DNA from: Leptospira inadai serovar Lyme str. 10
GTDB taxonomy: Bacteria > Spirochaetota > Leptospiria > Leptospirales > Leptospiraceae
DNA length: 64,000 bases
Assembly (NCBI RefSeq): GCF_000243675.2
Contig: NZ_AHMM02000015.1
Coordinates: forward strand, 790,001-854,000
Reading direction: 5' to 3'
The notes under the pieces: generated by a model
Told to the model about the DNA's origin: nothing
Seen by the model: the letters and a program-made list of their open reading frames with translations, nothing else
Databases searched by the model: none
Part shown: one piece after another, positions 8,512 through 17,987 of the stretch
Layout: every line of letters starts with the position of its first letter
Position numbering within the stretch: the first letter of the stretch is position 1
Program-made: the position numbers and the translations under genes

Positions 8512-8942
8512 ACCGGACAAATTTTTGGGGCTAGGGATTTGATTCCTAAACGACTGTCTTATTACCGATAGACTTCGAATAGGAATGCATTTCAATTTAA
8601 CGCCGTTCGGTCTGGAGATCGGGAATTCTCTTCATTCGGGAAAAAATCCTCGAACGAAAGTTCTTTCGTTTTTGCTAATATTATAAGATTCAAAGTTAAT
8701 TAAAAATAAGAAACTTATAGGTTTTATTTACTCCAAATAGTTTATTTTTTATTCGAAGAATCGGCGTGGTTATTCATTTCGATAAAATTTGAGAACCTTC
8801 CCGCCAAAATGCATCGGAAGCCTACTCTTCATTTCTAATCCTTATTTTACTTTTGAGCATTACGATAACTTATTCTTTGTGAATGTCCATCGACATGACA
8901 TAATCATCTAGCATATGAGGCGTTCCGTCTCGCGGAGAGAAT
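8512..8942. other. Intergenic region with terminator-like hairpin
   Basis: 431 AT-rich bases with no convincing gene. At 8653-8670 an inverted repeat (AACGAAAG, TT, CTTTCGTT) runs into a short T-run to 8673, a possible weak terminator for the two-component operon. Promoter elements for the next gene probably lie in the AT-rich stretch 8680-8760, but I cannot fix them. Confidence 0.4.
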
Positions 8943-9644
8943 ATGTTTGTAGCAGAAGAAACAGAGCAAGAAACCTCACCGGTAGGTGTGTCCGTTTATT
9001 GGAAGAATGAATCATTCGAATGCTGGAAAGTCACGGGCTTTTCGCAAGGTCCCATCATCCGTCGCATAAAGGAGTTTGTTAGAAAAGCGAACGAGGATGT
9101 GGGCAATGAGGATTCGGAATGGAGAGCCTTCGATTTGGATCCTTGGTCGATTTGGTTCATTATGACCAGGGGAGAAGAAATTTTATCTGTGATGCGGATC
9201 GTGGAAAAAAGGCCGAATAATTTAATTCCTTTAGAAATCGGGGTGATTTTAGGGGATTTACCTAAACGGTATGCCGTCCTAGACCGGAATGTAGCGGATT
9301 GGAATTCTGTCGCTTTCTTACGAACTCCGCGAGGGACATATGCGGCTTTCGTTAATTTCGGATGTGTCGCGGATTATTGTATTAAACGAAATTACTCTCG
9401 AGTCTTCGGGATGTACAGCCCGTTTCGTCGGGGAATAGAGCGTGTTTATTTGGCAGCCGGCGCCGTTCATAGCGTGGATTATCCGGGACCCATTTATTTT
9501 CCCGAATTCCGCTGCAATGGTGAATTAGTACTTTTTAAAACGATCGAGATTCCCAAAAATAGTTTGCATGAAATCGCTGCGTTTCTAACTTTAAATAAGG
9601 CGCAAGCATGTCAATTGTTGCATCGAATCATGTCGTCGCATTGA
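8943..9644 (+). CDS. GNAT/N-acyl-amino-acid-synthase-like protein
   Basis: 233 residues, soluble, without a signal sequence. The middle has the strand pattern of the GNAT/autoinducer-synthase fold: SEWRAFDLDPWSIWFIM followed by EEILSVMRIVEKRPNNLIP, then E-I-G-V, a W-N-S-V-A-F segment, a helix (FVNFGCVADYCIKRN) and RVFGMYSP. This resembles FeeM/LuxI-like acyltransferases, which join an acyl chain to an amino compound, but the similarity is by pattern only. The end overlaps the next gene by 37 bases in another frame, so the two are tightly coupled. An alternative is an acetyltransferase of unknown substrate. Confidence 0.45.
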   Translation: MFVAEETEQETSPVGVSVYWKNESFECWKVTGFSQGPIIRRIKEFVRKANEDVGNEDSEWRAFDLDPWSIWFIMTRGEEILSVMRIVEKRPNNLIPLEIGVILGDLPKRYAVLDRNVADWNSVAFLRTPRGTYAAFVNFGCVADYCIKRNYSRVFGMYSPFRRGIERVYLAAGAVHSVDYPGPIYFPEFRCNGELVLFKTIEIPKNSLHEIAAFLTLNKAQACQLLHRIMSSH

Positions 9645-10534
9645 ATCTTTGTGCGGCTCTATTTTTTGTAGTCTTAGGAGCGTTGATACTCGTTCCTAAG
9701 CCGAGAAAAGCCGTGCAGATCCTATTCGGTATAATGACATCATTTATGGGACTTTGGTTTTCCTCTTTTATACTTCGGGAGATCGTTCCTTATTCTTGGT
9801 TGAATGCCTTATTGAATTTGGGTCTGGCGGCGAGTATACCGGCTCCATTTCTTATCTATTTAATTTCAATATCGTACAATGCAAAAGTCTACCGTCCGAA
9901 TTGGAAATGGTTGATTCCTCACCTAATCCTTGTAAGTTTCTTTTTGGAAGAAAGCCTAAGATTAAATGTTTTGACTCTCGCTTCCGGTCCGGGGGAACAG
10001 CTAAGATTCACAAGAACATTCGTTTATTCCGGAATTCTTTTGCACTCTCTGGTGCTTTTTCTGATCGCAATTTTTAATTTCGGAAGGAATGCGATTCACT
10101 ATAGGGGAAAAACGAGGGTGAGTTCGGTTTTATTATTGTTAGGACTTCTACCTCCCATCGTTTCCGTAGCATGGTATATTTGGATCAAGCCGACTCATTA
10201 TGGGATTTTTACCGGAGGGCAGGCGGCGATAGGTTCCATTTTCGGTATTTTTATTTGGACGGTAGCAATCGTAAATTGTAATGCGTTTAAGCTTAGGACT
10301 TTCTCGATGCACGAGCCCGATCTTCCGCATTTCGTGCGGATGACTAAACCGATTTACGGATTCTTTTATCGTTTGACTGATCCTATGGATTACGAAGTTC
10401 AAGATTTAGCCAGGAAGAGACGCTTAACCATGAATCTAATCGCGCACGATTATCGACTAGGCGAGGCTATGGATTTGCCTTATAGGCAAAGGGTGGACAT
10501 TCTGGTTAAGATATTCGGGAAACACTTGAAATAG
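9608..10534 (+). CDS. Seven-helix membrane protein, histidine-kinase N-terminal-domain-like
   Basis: 308 residues. About seven hydrophobic helices fill residues 8-225 in the pattern of the 7TM sensor domain found at the N-terminus of some bacterial kinases and cyclases (W-F-S-S-F-I-L ... SWLNALLNLG ... SFFLEESLRL). Here the cytoplasmic tail of about 80 residues has no kinase, cyclase or HTH motif. It is a receptor-like domain standing alone. The ATG lies inside the acyltransferase-like gene with AAGG upstream. The shared operon suggests it senses, transports or anchors the product of that enzyme, which is inference only. Confidence 0.6.
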   Translation: MSIVASNHVVALNLCAALFFVVLGALILVPKPRKAVQILFGIMTSFMGLWFSSFILREIVPYSWLNALLNLGLAASIPAPFLIYLISISYNAKVYRPNWKWLIPHLILVSFFLEESLRLNVLTLASGPGEQLRFTRTFVYSGILLHSLVLFLIAIFNFGRNAIHYRGKTRVSSVLLLLGLLPPIVSVAWYIWIKPTHYGIFTGGQAAIGSIFGIFIWTVAIVNCNAFKLRTFSMHEPDLPHFVRMTKPIYGFFYRLTDPMDYEVQDLARKRRLTMNLIAHDYRLGEAMDLPYRQRVDILVKIFGKHLK

Positions 10535-10538
10535 CGAT

Positions 10539-10931
10539 TTATTTCCTTCCTCTACGAATGATACTCTTGATGGTTCTATGAATCGTTTCGGTTTCCTTGG
10601 GTGAGAGCTGCAATAGATCTTCGATTATATCCACTATGCCCTCGCGAGCGTTTATCTTCTGAATTAATCTTCTATCCGAGTCCTTCCTATTTAGAGCTTT
10701 GATCGGATTGGTTAATTGGGTTTTTTCCGGGCCGGTGCCTTTAAGCAGCCATTCCTTGTTATATCCGTGAACTAACTCTATCACTAATGCAGTGGCTTCC
10801 GGTATGATTCGCTTTCCTCCCGCATAAGCCCCGATCAATTGCCTAGATTTACGTATCGTATTTCCGAACTCCTCTTGAGTTCCCGGAAAATTGTCCAATA
10901 TATGCTGAAATCGTTCCGCGGGTGTTTTCAA
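10539..10931 (-). CDS. XRE-like helix-turn-helix regulator
   Basis: 130 residues starting at TTG 10931. The N-terminal half looks like a Cro/C1-type HTH (ERFQHILDNFPGTQEEFGNT, then SRQLIGAYAGGKRIIPEATA) followed by the phrase KEWLLKGTG, common in phage-repressor-like proteins. The C-terminal half is helical and ends in a basic tail (IRRGRK). A perfect palindrome lies 40 bases upstream and is the likely autoregulatory operator. It converges with the 7TM gene, with four bases between stops. No toxin or phage gene is adjacent, so its role is unclear. Confidence 0.65.
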   Translation of the reverse strand: MKTPAERFQHILDNFPGTQEEFGNTIRKSRQLIGAYAGGKRIIPEATALVIELVHGYNKEWLLKGTGPEKTQLTNPIKALNRKDSDRRLIQKINAREGIVDIIEDLLQLSPKETETIHRTIKSIIRRGRK

Positions 10932-10970
10932 GATTTTTTATCTACTCGATAGATTTTTTATTATTGAAAA

Positions 10971-10987
10971 ATGCCACAATGTGGCAT
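10971..10987. promoter_or_regulatory. 17-bp perfect palindrome, probable operator of the XRE gene
   Basis: ATGCCACA, one base, TGTGGCAT, centred 48 bases upstream of the XRE start. The odd centre and 8-base half sites fit a dimeric HTH repressor. A second, weaker inverted repeat (ATCTA, 5 bases, TAGAT) lies between it and the start at about 10938-10952. Confidence 0.6.
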
Positions 10988-11170
10988 ATAGTTTCCGGGA
11001 AAGAAATGCTTTAGCGACGAAAATAAGTACAGGTGCATCAGATAAAGCAAAGTGTCTTCGCCATGACTCATATTTAATAATTTAAGGCATTGGTCAAGCG
11101 GTTCATTGGATAGATGCAGGAGCGCCAGCTAGCCTTATTCTTGTTAGGGTAGCCTTTATATATTAAATTC

Positions 11171-11551
11171 ATGAAAACTTCAAATTGGTTTAGCATTGCT
11201 TATTTCGAGGGATTGCTCGGCGAATCGTTTCTAGTAAAAGGACTTCGTCATTCCCTCACCTTAAAGGAGAGAACTTTGTCGGCGACGGGAACCTTAAAAA
11301 TTCCGAGGTCTATGAAAAATGTTATTTTCGTCTGGCGCTTACTCGCAAAAACTAAGATTCAAAAAAAACAGATACATTGGTTGCGCTCGCAAATGCTCGA
11401 AATGATCAGCGAAACGACCGCGCTAAAGTCGGAAATTCGAACGTTGCGATGGGAATTGGCGAATCGTAAATCCGAGCTTACTTTGGCGTTGAATTCCTTG
11501 TCATTTTATAAGGAAATAAAGGCGATCGACGAAAGAAACGACGAAGAGTAG
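11171..11551 (+). CDS. Orphan coiled-coil protein
   Basis: 126 residues, basic N-terminal half and a predicted coiled coil from about 62 to 118 (KTKIQKKQIHWLRSQMLEMI ... SEIRTLRWELANRKSELTLA). No signal or membrane segment and no recognised family. There is no good Shine-Dalgarno before ATG 11171. The stop codon (TAG, 11549-11551) is immediately followed by the second microsatellite element, so the repeat either inserted next to the stop or supplied the present C-terminus. It may be a real small protein or a truncated one. Confidence 0.5.
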   Translation: MKTSNWFSIAYFEGLLGESFLVKGLRHSLTLKERTLSATGTLKIPRSMKNVIFVWRLLAKTKIQKKQIHWLRSQMLEMISETTALKSEIRTLRWELANRKSELTLALNSLSFYKEIKAIDERNDEE

Positions 11552-12120
11552 GAGACAGAGGACAGAGGACAGAGGACAGAGGACAGAGGACAGAGGACAG
11601 AGGACAGAGGACAGAGGACAGAGGACAGAGGACAGAGGACAGAGGACAGAGGACAGAGGACAGAGGACAGAGGACAGAGGACAGAGGACAGAGGACAGAG
11701 GACAGAGGACAGAGGACAGAGGACAGAGGACAGAGGACAGAGGACAGAGGACAGAGGACAGATAATTATTTCTATTTCCCTGGCAACAATTTTTTTAAAA
11801 ACGAATTATGTTGGAGCTCCTGTGCGATAGATCTTTCCTCTACCTTAGCTGCCTTTCCAACATTGAGTAGCTCCTGTCTAGCGTGAGCAAAGCGAACGCG
11901 TCTGTCCTCAGTCTTCTGTCCTCTGAAAACGAATTATGTTGGAGCGAGGTGCTACTGGATTTTCGGGGAGCGTCAGCAATTTTGTGTAAATGACGATTTT
12001 TAAAAAGATTCGTATGTTAGAATGGATCTTTCCTCTGCCTCAGAGGGTTTCCAACTAGTAGCAGCTTCTGTCTAGCGTGAGCAAAGCGAACGCGTCTGTC
12101 CTCAGTCTTCTGTCCTCTGC
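11552..12120 (+). mobile_element. Microsatellite-bounded repeat element, copy 2, with doubled core
   Basis: Same organisation as the element at 4136-4512. The left array GACAGAG (11554-11761, about 30 copies) is followed by a core starting TAATTATTTCTATTTCCCTG, near identical to copy 1 over ACAATTTTTTTAAAAACGAA. It ends with CAGTCTTCTGTCCTCTG at 11928. A second, diverged core (starting AAAACGAATTATGTTGGAGC at 11929) ends in the same right-end sequence at 12120, so core plus right end occur twice in tandem. Both right ends carry GTGAGCAAAGCGAACGCGTC. No coding capacity is seen. Confidence 0.6.
11554..11761. repeat. Perfect 7-bp tandem array (GACAGAG), about 30 copies
   Basis: 208 bases of uninterrupted GACAGAG, identical in unit and orientation to the array at 4139-4270. 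It starts three bases after the stop codon of the coiled-coil gene. Confidence 0.95.
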
Positions 12121-12389
12121 ACGGGCGGCCCCCCTCACTTCGTTCGCGGTCACGCTGCTCCGGGCTTCGCTTTCGCTCCGGTCTCAGCGACTCTTTTCTC
12201 TTAATATAAACCGTTATCTGTAAGCGCTGCGACTGCTTCGCACCCTACACATCGTTGCCGCTGGCACAGGACAGGTAAAAGTGGTTAGAGTTGTCGCTTT
12301 CTATCATTTTTTCTTGATGCGTTTAACCGGGGCTACTGATCTTGTGGGTAAGGTTATGTAATGCCCAATGGGTGTTGTGCGAGCGTGTG
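12121..12389. other. GC-rich spacer after the repeat element
   Basis: Starts with a GC-rich stretch (12121-12195) containing CTTCGTTCGCGG and GGGCTTCGCTTTCGC, unlike its AT-rich surroundings, then returns to ordinary composition. It may be part of a larger repeat unit together with the element to its left. No gene or clear promoter was found. Confidence 0.35.
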
Positions 12390-13412
12390 ATGAAATTATT
12401 TCCGCTGATTGTGATCCTTTTTGTTCCGTCTTGCCTTTGGTTAATTCGCCCTCCTTTAACTTTTCAGAAAACCGTTCCTCCCGATGCTCCGAATTACGAG
12501 AACATAAAATCTTGGGCAGCGATTCCGGGAAATGATAGTCAGGTTTTTAGCGGTCCGGTACCTCCCTATAAAGTTTACAAATTAGATTCCTATGGGGTCG
12601 ATATTTTCTTTATCCATCCGACTACCTACTTCGGTCGCACTTGGAACGCGTCGATGGACGACGAAAACGTAAATGATAGAACCGATATGGAATCGATTCG
12701 GAGGCAGGCGAGTGTCTTTAATGAGATCGGCCGAATTTTTGCGCCAAGATATAGACAAGCTACGATATATTCTTTCCTAGATGCGACGGACGGTATAAAG
12801 GCTCTCGATCTAGCTTACTTAGACGTCTTGAAAGCGTTCGATACTTATATGAGAGTATGGAATCAAGGGCGACCAATCATAATCGCTTCGCATAGCCAAG
12901 GAACAATGCATGCAGTCCGACTTTTAAGAGAGAGGTTTTCCCATAAACCGCTTTTGAAAAAACTGATCGTTGCCTATTTAATCGGGGGAGCGGTTTCTCT
13001 CGCTGACACGAACGGGATTCCCGCTTGCGAAGAAAAATCCCAAACAAGATGTTTTGCCTCTTGGAGATCTTTTTCAAAGAATGCTAAAGTACCGGTTCTT
13101 CCCAACGATTCGTCCGGCCCGTTTATTTGCGTGAATCCTTTAAGTTGGGATTTAAAGCAGGATTTTAGATCGGCGAACGAGAATTTTGGAGGAGTTCCTC
13201 TATCCTTTGATCGAGTGGATCCGGAAATCTGCGGGGCCGTTTGCGAGGCCGGTGTTCTAAGAGTTACGAAGCCGAGCCGGACAGGTTATAGGCAGTATTG
13301 GAGCGACAACTATCATGTCGCCGATTACGCGCTTTTCTACTTTAATATTCGGCGAAATGCAGTTGAACGGATACTGCGATTCGGAATGCGGGAAAAGACC
13401 GATTCAAAATAA
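12390..13412 (+). CDS. DUF3089 alpha/beta-hydrolase-like lipoprotein
   Basis: About 340 residues from ATG 12390 (the frame is open back to 12342, but this start gives a clean signal). The N-terminus MKLFPLIVILFVPSC is a lipoprotein signal with the lipidated Cys at residue 15. The body matches the DUF3089 pattern: VDIFFIHPTTYFG, an N-D-R-T segment, YRQATIYSFLD and the nucleophile elbow ASHSQGT with S169. The late segments DYALFYFNI and YHVADYA supply candidate acid and His. These proteins are predicted serine esterases or lipases; the substrate is unknown. Probably monocistronic. Confidence 0.8.
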   Translation: MKLFPLIVILFVPSCLWLIRPPLTFQKTVPPDAPNYENIKSWAAIPGNDSQVFSGPVPPYKVYKLDSYGVDIFFIHPTTYFGRTWNASMDDENVNDRTDMESIRRQASVFNEIGRIFAPRYRQATIYSFLDATDGIKALDLAYLDVLKAFDTYMRVWNQGRPIIIASHSQGTMHAVRLLRERFSHKPLLKKLIVAYLIGGAVSLADTNGIPACEEKSQTRCFASWRSFSKNAKVPVLPNDSSGPFICVNPLSWDLKQDFRSANENFGGVPLSFDRVDPEICGAVCEAGVLRVTKPSRTGYRQYWSDNYHVADYALFYFNIRRNAVERILRFGMREKTDSK

Positions 13413-13758
13413 AAACCGAGGTTAAACTTGCAATCTCGTTTATAATCTTATGACGATCGTTCAAAAAAGGATGCATTAGATTTCGATGTATAGAGTTTCG
13501 ATTTATCCGAAAAGCAACGGTAAATATTTCGAATTTTAGTATTTTTATTAAGCGAAGAATTCGATAAATCGCCGTTCAATTCCGTTTTCTAATAAGCTTG
13601 ATTTTTCCCTCGGAATTAAATTTCTCGTCTTTCGATAACGGATTTATTCTGGCATTTCTTTCGAGTATTAGATAATAAGGATCGGTTCCGAGCTTAATAA
13701 TTCCGGCTCGGCATGAATCGAAATAATTTCGCATCTATTGAGGGAATGGAGGCTAAGA
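13413..13758. other. Intergenic, upstream of the MASE1-like kinase
   Basis: 346 AT-rich bases. A good ribosome site (GGAGG at about 13747) precedes ATG 13759. I see no clear terminator, promoter pair or small gene. Confidence 0.4.
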
Positions 13759-16700
13759 ATGAATCCCGTTCTGAAATGGTTTGAGGAAATTTTCGCATTA
13801 TTACCTCTTCCATTGCTCGAGGTATGGGGTCGTTTCGGTTATTTAATCGGTTTCGCTCTAATGCTTTCCGCCTACGGCGGTTTTACGTTTCGACCGGGAG
13901 GAAGATGGGCGATCGGTAGAGAGAGGCAATCCTGGGATGCGAGAGCATTATTAAGCGTAGCGATAACCTTCGTTTCGATCCTGATAACGGGGTACCTAGG
14001 GTCCTTAATCGTTTTAGTGCCGGAAGCACAAACGTTCGAATCTCTAAAGGATCTTTCCGTTTTTTTATGCATTTCTCTTTTCGGCTATCCTGCTTTAATT
14101 GCGGTCCCTTTTGCGTACGGATTTTCGGATCTAATGGAGGGCGTACCGCCTGATTTTCTGTTGGATTGGTTGGTGGGCTATTTTATTAATCCTTCCTGTT
14201 TTTGGGTCGCTTATCAATTTATAGGTAAGGATCCCGATTTTCGAAAATTGAAGACTTGGGGATGGTATTCGCTTTTCGTTTTAATCTTTATGAGCATCGA
14301 GCCTCAACTTTGGGGATACATTTGCTCGGATAAATTTACCTCCGAGATTTCCTATCGAAATATCCTTCCGGCGTTATTCTTTACTACGCTTGTAACCTGG
14401 ATAATCGCTCCGTTTGTCATGCTTGGAGTTTTCCCTCTCGCGAAAAGATACTCGTTATTTTGGGCCGAAATTCCCGGTCATTGTAAAGAAAAGATCATAG
14501 GGGAGACGGATTGCGTCTGGGAAAGCGGAAAGGGAAGCGTAACGCCGAGCGGAGGTTTTAACGATCAGGGGCTACCGATTCGGATGTTTCTCGTGACTCC
14601 CTTTATCGTTTTGGTTCTCATAATGGTAGGGACGACGTCTTACTTGACTTTGCGAAGTTCCGAGGAAACCGCAAATAAGCTCGCCGCGCGATTGCATCAG
14701 GAAATATCCGAAAATATTAATTTACAATTAGATGATTTTCTATCTTCTTCGAAAGGATCGAGCGAATTCGAGAGACTGCGTGGCGTTGGCGAATTGCTTA
14801 AAAGGACGAATATAGCGGCTGCAGGCCGGGCTTTCATTATAGATCGAAGAGGTAAATTAATCTCAAGTTCGAATCAATCTAGATATTCTTCGCCTCGGTC
14901 TAACGCCGGAGAGTCGGCCGAAGATAGGGTGATACAAAATGCGGTTCGGAGGCTGACGGAAACTTTCGGAAACTTGGACGGAATCGATGTCTCCACCCAG
15001 TCCTCTTTTCATATTATAACCGCCAAGCCTTTGTTCCGAGAGAATTGGCTGATGCAGGCGACTCGGTATCATGACAACTCCAAGAGTCTGGATTGGATTG
15101 TCATCACCGCTATGCCGGAAGCTTACTATTTGGAAGGAGTTCGAACGGGAAACAGTCAATCCGCAATGGTATTCGCGGTCGCCTTGGTTCTTTCTTTGCT
15201 GATTGCGGCTTTCCTATCGAACACGGTGACTGCTCCGATTACCCGGATTTCTCAAGCCACACAGGCCATCGCGGAAGGGGACCTGACCCAACGGGTACCA
15301 ATGAGTCGGTTGGCGGAATTAGGAGTTCTTTCCAGTTCGTTTAACCATATGGCGGAGCAACTTCAGGAATTCTTTCATCGGACCAAGTCCAGCGAGGAAC
15401 GATCTCTGGATTTAGTCGCTACGACGCCCGGAATTGTCTGGGAGGCGGATGCCATTACTTTCAACTTCACTTTCGTGAGTCAGCAGGCGGAGCGCTTGCT
15501 AGGTTATTCGGTCGAGGATTGGAAGGAGCCCGGTTTTTGGGCGGATCATATTCATCACGAAGATAGGGAACGTGCCGTAAATTACTGCGTAGAGTGCACC
15601 GCCCGTTTAGAACCCCATGAATTCGAATACAGATTTATCGCTAAAGACGGCCGTACGGTTTGGCTTCGTGATTTAGTTCGAGTGATTGCCGGAGATGCAA
15701 AACCGAAATGGCTCCGAGGCGTGATGGTCGATATAACCGAAAGAAAGATCGTTGAAGAGAAACTTTTGGAAAGAAACCAGTTTATCGAATCAATCTTGGA
15801 CATAACTCCGGATATATTATATATTTACGATATAGTCGAAATGAAGAACGTATATTCGAACAACGGGATTCAAGTCGTATCGGGCTATTCCGTCGAGGAA
15901 ATTCGGGAAATGGGAAGTAAAATCCTACCCATACTAGTTCATCCCGAGGACTACCAAGTTTACGTAGATCATATTATCCCGAAATATGCAACGGCTGGAG
16001 ACAAGGATTTAATCGAACATCATTACAGAATTCGTCATAAAGACGGAAATTGGAGATGGCTGACCTCGAGGGAATTAATTTATAGAAGGAATACCGACGG
16101 ATCTCCCAAGGAGATATTCGGGATATCGTATGATATAACGGAAAACAAGCAAGCGGAAGCGACCATTTTGGACTTGAACGCCACACTCGAGAAGCGAATC
16201 GAAATTCGAACGGATGAATTAAGAAAATCGAATGAAAGCCTCGTGGAAGCGGTTCAGAATCTCGAAAAGACCATGCACGAATTAAAGGAAGCTCAAGGGC
16301 AACTGCTTCTTTCCGAAAAATTAGCCACTCTTGGGCAATTGGCGGCGGGCATGACTCACGAATTGAATACTCCGCTTGGCGCGATCGTTTCTTCCAATCG
16401 GGCAATACTCGATATTATTCAGGACGAAATAAGAAGTATACCTAATTTTCTTTCGAACTTAAACGAGGAGGATTTAAAAAGGTTTAAAATCATTTTAGAT
16501 GTGGCTTTGAGGGAAGCTTCCCGCTCGGAGGAATTTCCGAATCGAACTTTAAGAAAGGAAGTATTTAGAGCGTTGCGCGAATCGGGAATCGAAGATTATG
16601 AAAGTATCGCTAATTCCGTAATAGAAACCGGGCTGTATAGAGTGGAAAAAGATCTTCCTTGGCTATTGCAGAGTGAGAATGCATCCAAGATTTTACAAGT

Positions 16701-17289
16701 CGTGGCTTCTCTATCTACGATTGTACGACTTAGTAACGTGATTTCCATCGCGACCGGAAAGGCTTCGCATGTTGTGGAAGCTCTAAAAAATTATTTGAAT
16801 CCCGGCGGAGAAGTTCAAGAAGAAGAAGTTTCCTTTGTAGACGTTAGGGCGGAGATCGAAACGATTCTGACTCTGTATCATAGTAAAATTAAGTATGGAG
16901 TCGAAATCGTACGGAATTATGATACTAATGAAAAGTGCTTAGGTAACGCCGATAAACTGAATCAAGTCTGGATAAATTTATTGAATAATGGTTTGCATTC
17001 AATGGATTACAAGGGCAAAATGGAAATCATAATTGAAAAGCAAGAGCCTTGGATTATAACTTCGTTCATAGATTCCGGCAGCGGTATTCCGAAGGAAATT
17101 CAAGGTAAAATTTTCGAACCCTTCTTCACGACGAAAAAGCATGGCGAAGGCGTCGGTTTGGGCCTGGATATCTGTAAAAAGATCATCGAAAAGATGGGCG
17201 GAAGGATCGAATTTGAAAGCGTACCCGGGCGAACGAAATTTAGTGTGTGGCTAAAATCTGCTAATCCCAGTAAAGAGGCTCTAGAGTGA
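13759..17289 (+). CDS. MASE1-like membrane sensor histidine kinase with HAMP and two PAS domains
   Basis: About 1176 residues. Residues 1-240 hold several membrane helices resembling the MASE1 sensor module ([20 protein letters not shown]). A further helix near 280 starts a Cache-like extracytoplasmic domain (about 300-460) closed by a helix ([17 protein letters not shown]) and HAMP ([18 protein letters not shown]). Two PAS/PAC domains follow (about 545-670 and 675-805), a coiled coil, then HisKA with H867 in [11 protein letters not shown]. Between the two DHp helices lies an insert of about 110 residues not usual for HisKA. HATPase_c has [19 protein letters not shown] and [11 protein letters not shown]. 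It overlaps the single-domain receiver by four bases, so that protein is the likely phospho-partner. ATG 13759 was chosen for its GGAGG site. Confidence 0.9.
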   Translation: MNPVLKWFEEIFALLPLPLLEVWGRFGYLIGFALMLSAYGGFTFRPGGRWAIGRERQSWDARALLSVAITFVSILITGYLGSLIVLVPEAQTFESLKDLSVFLCISLFGYPALIAVPFAYGFSDLMEGVPPDFLLDWLVGYFINPSCFWVAYQFIGKDPDFRKLKTWGWYSLFVLIFMSIEPQLWGYICSDKFTSEISYRNILPALFFTTLVTWIIAPFVMLGVFPLAKRYSLFWAEIPGHCKEKIIGETDCVWESGKGSVTPSGGFNDQGLPIRMFLVTPFIVLVLIMVGTTSYLTLRSSEETANKLAARLHQEISENINLQLDDFLSSSKGSSEFERLRGVGELLKRTNIAAAGRAFIIDRRGKLISSSNQSRYSSPRSNAGESAEDRVIQNAVRRLTETFGNLDGIDVSTQSSFHIITAKPLFRENWLMQATRYHDNSKSLDWIVITAMPEAYYLEGVRTGNSQSAMVFAVALVLSLLIAAFLSNTVTAPITRISQATQAIAEGDLTQRVPMSRLAELGVLSSSFNHMAEQLQEFFHRTKSSEERSLDLVATTPGIVWEADAITFNFTFVSQQAERLLGYSVEDWKEPGFWADHIHHEDRERAVNYCVECTARLEPHEFEYRFIAKDGRTVWLRDLVRVIAGDAKPKWLRGVMVDITERKIVEEKLLERNQFIESILDITPDILYIYDIVEMKNVYSNNGIQVVSGYSVEEIREMGSKILPILVHPEDYQVYVDHIIPKYATAGDKDLIEHHYRIRHKDGNWRWLTSRELIYRRNTDGSPKEIFGISYDITENKQAEATILDLNATLEKRIEIRTDELRKSNESLVEAVQNLEKTMHELKEAQGQLLLSEKLATLGQLAAGMTHELNTPLGAIVSSNRAILDIIQDEIRSIPNFLSNLNEEDLKRFKIILDVALREASRSEEFPNRTLRKEVFRALRESGIEDYESIANSVIETGLYRVEKDLPWLLQSENASKILQVVASLSTIVRLSNVISIATGKASHVVEALKNYLNPGGEVQEEEVSFVDVRAEIETILTLYHSKIKYGVEIVRNYDTNEKCLGNADKLNQVWINLLNNGLHSMDYKGKMEIIIEKQEPWIITSFIDSGSGIPKEIQGKIFEPFFTTKKHGEGVGLGLDICKKIIEKMGGRIEFESVPGRTKFSVWLKSANPSKEALE

Positions 17290-17693
17290 AAAGTGTGTTT
17301 GAGCGAAATGCGATATTGTGCGTCGATGACGAGCCTATAATTCTTATCACCTTAAAGCAGGAATTAAGAAAGCAATTCGGGGACGAATTCCAGTATGAAA
17401 TCGCATTGAACGGAAACGAAGCTTTGCAGGTCGTAGACGAACTCGTGGAGGCGGGTGTAAACGTGATTCTGATTCTTTCGGATTGGTTAATGCCCGGTCT
17501 TAAAGGGGATGAGTTTTTAATTTTGATTCATGCAAAATATCCGAATATTCGCTCCATATTAATTACGGGACATGTGGATGAGTCCGCCGTCGAACGAGTG
17601 AAGAGAGAGGCGGGAACGTATGCCGTATTTTCCAAACCCTGGGATGCGACTAAATTGATGGAAGCGGTTAGAATTTGCTGTAACAAAAATTAA
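17286..17693 (+). CDS. Single-domain response regulator
   Basis: 135 residues, receiver only. It has the acidic pocket VDDEP, phospho-acceptor D66 in [17 protein letters not shown] in LITGH and Lys in FSKPWD. There is no output domain. The GTG start overlaps the stop of the preceding kinase (GTGA), so translation is coupled. The D-W-L-M-P and KPWD motifs are typical of receivers of the RpfG/HD-GYP-associated subgroup. It could be a phosphate shuttle or sink for the upstream kinase. Confidence 0.9.
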   Translation: MKSVFERNAILCVDDEPIILITLKQELRKQFGDEFQYEIALNGNEALQVVDELVEAGVNVILILSDWLMPGLKGDEFLILIHAKYPNIRSILITGHVDESAVERVKREAGTYAVFSKPWDATKLMEAVRICCNKN

Positions 17694-17731
17694 GTCGTTT
17701 TTAGTTTTACGGCTTTTTGAACTTTCGGTTT

Positions 17732-17987
17732 TCATAAAGTCTTATTCAGAATAAGAACGTCTTCAGGGTCGATGACTCTGCCTTCTCGAAAATTGACTTC
17801 TAACGGAGGTAAAGTTTCTCCCCTTTGCCGAATCGCGACGAGGATCGGAAAGATACTTCGTCCTTTTTCGGTTAGTACATACTCCTTGGTAAGCCTTCCG
17901 TCGGAAGCGGGAACGATTTCGAGAATTCCTCCAATGGCTGGCTTTTGTAATCGAACACTCGGGATTTTCGCAACCGCAATACTGTAA
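17732..17987 (-). pseudogene. C-terminal fragment of an HxlR-family regulator
   Basis: On the minus strand a start-less frame reads RLQKPAIGGILEIVPASDGR, then KEYVLTEKGRSIFPILVAIR, and stops at TGA (17734-17732). This is the wing and last helix of an HxlR winged-helix regulator, matching the family signature E-Y-x-L-T-x-K-G-R. The N-terminal half, including the recognition helix, is missing: the frame meets IS66-derived sequence on the other strand at about 17980-17987. The gene was evidently truncated by the insertion sequence or an associated deletion. Confidence 0.75.

Noticed and set aside
8653..8673. Strong terminator after the NarL gene
   Set aside because: The two-base loop is sterically poor and the hairpin is 140 bases from the stop, so it is noted only as a possible weak site.
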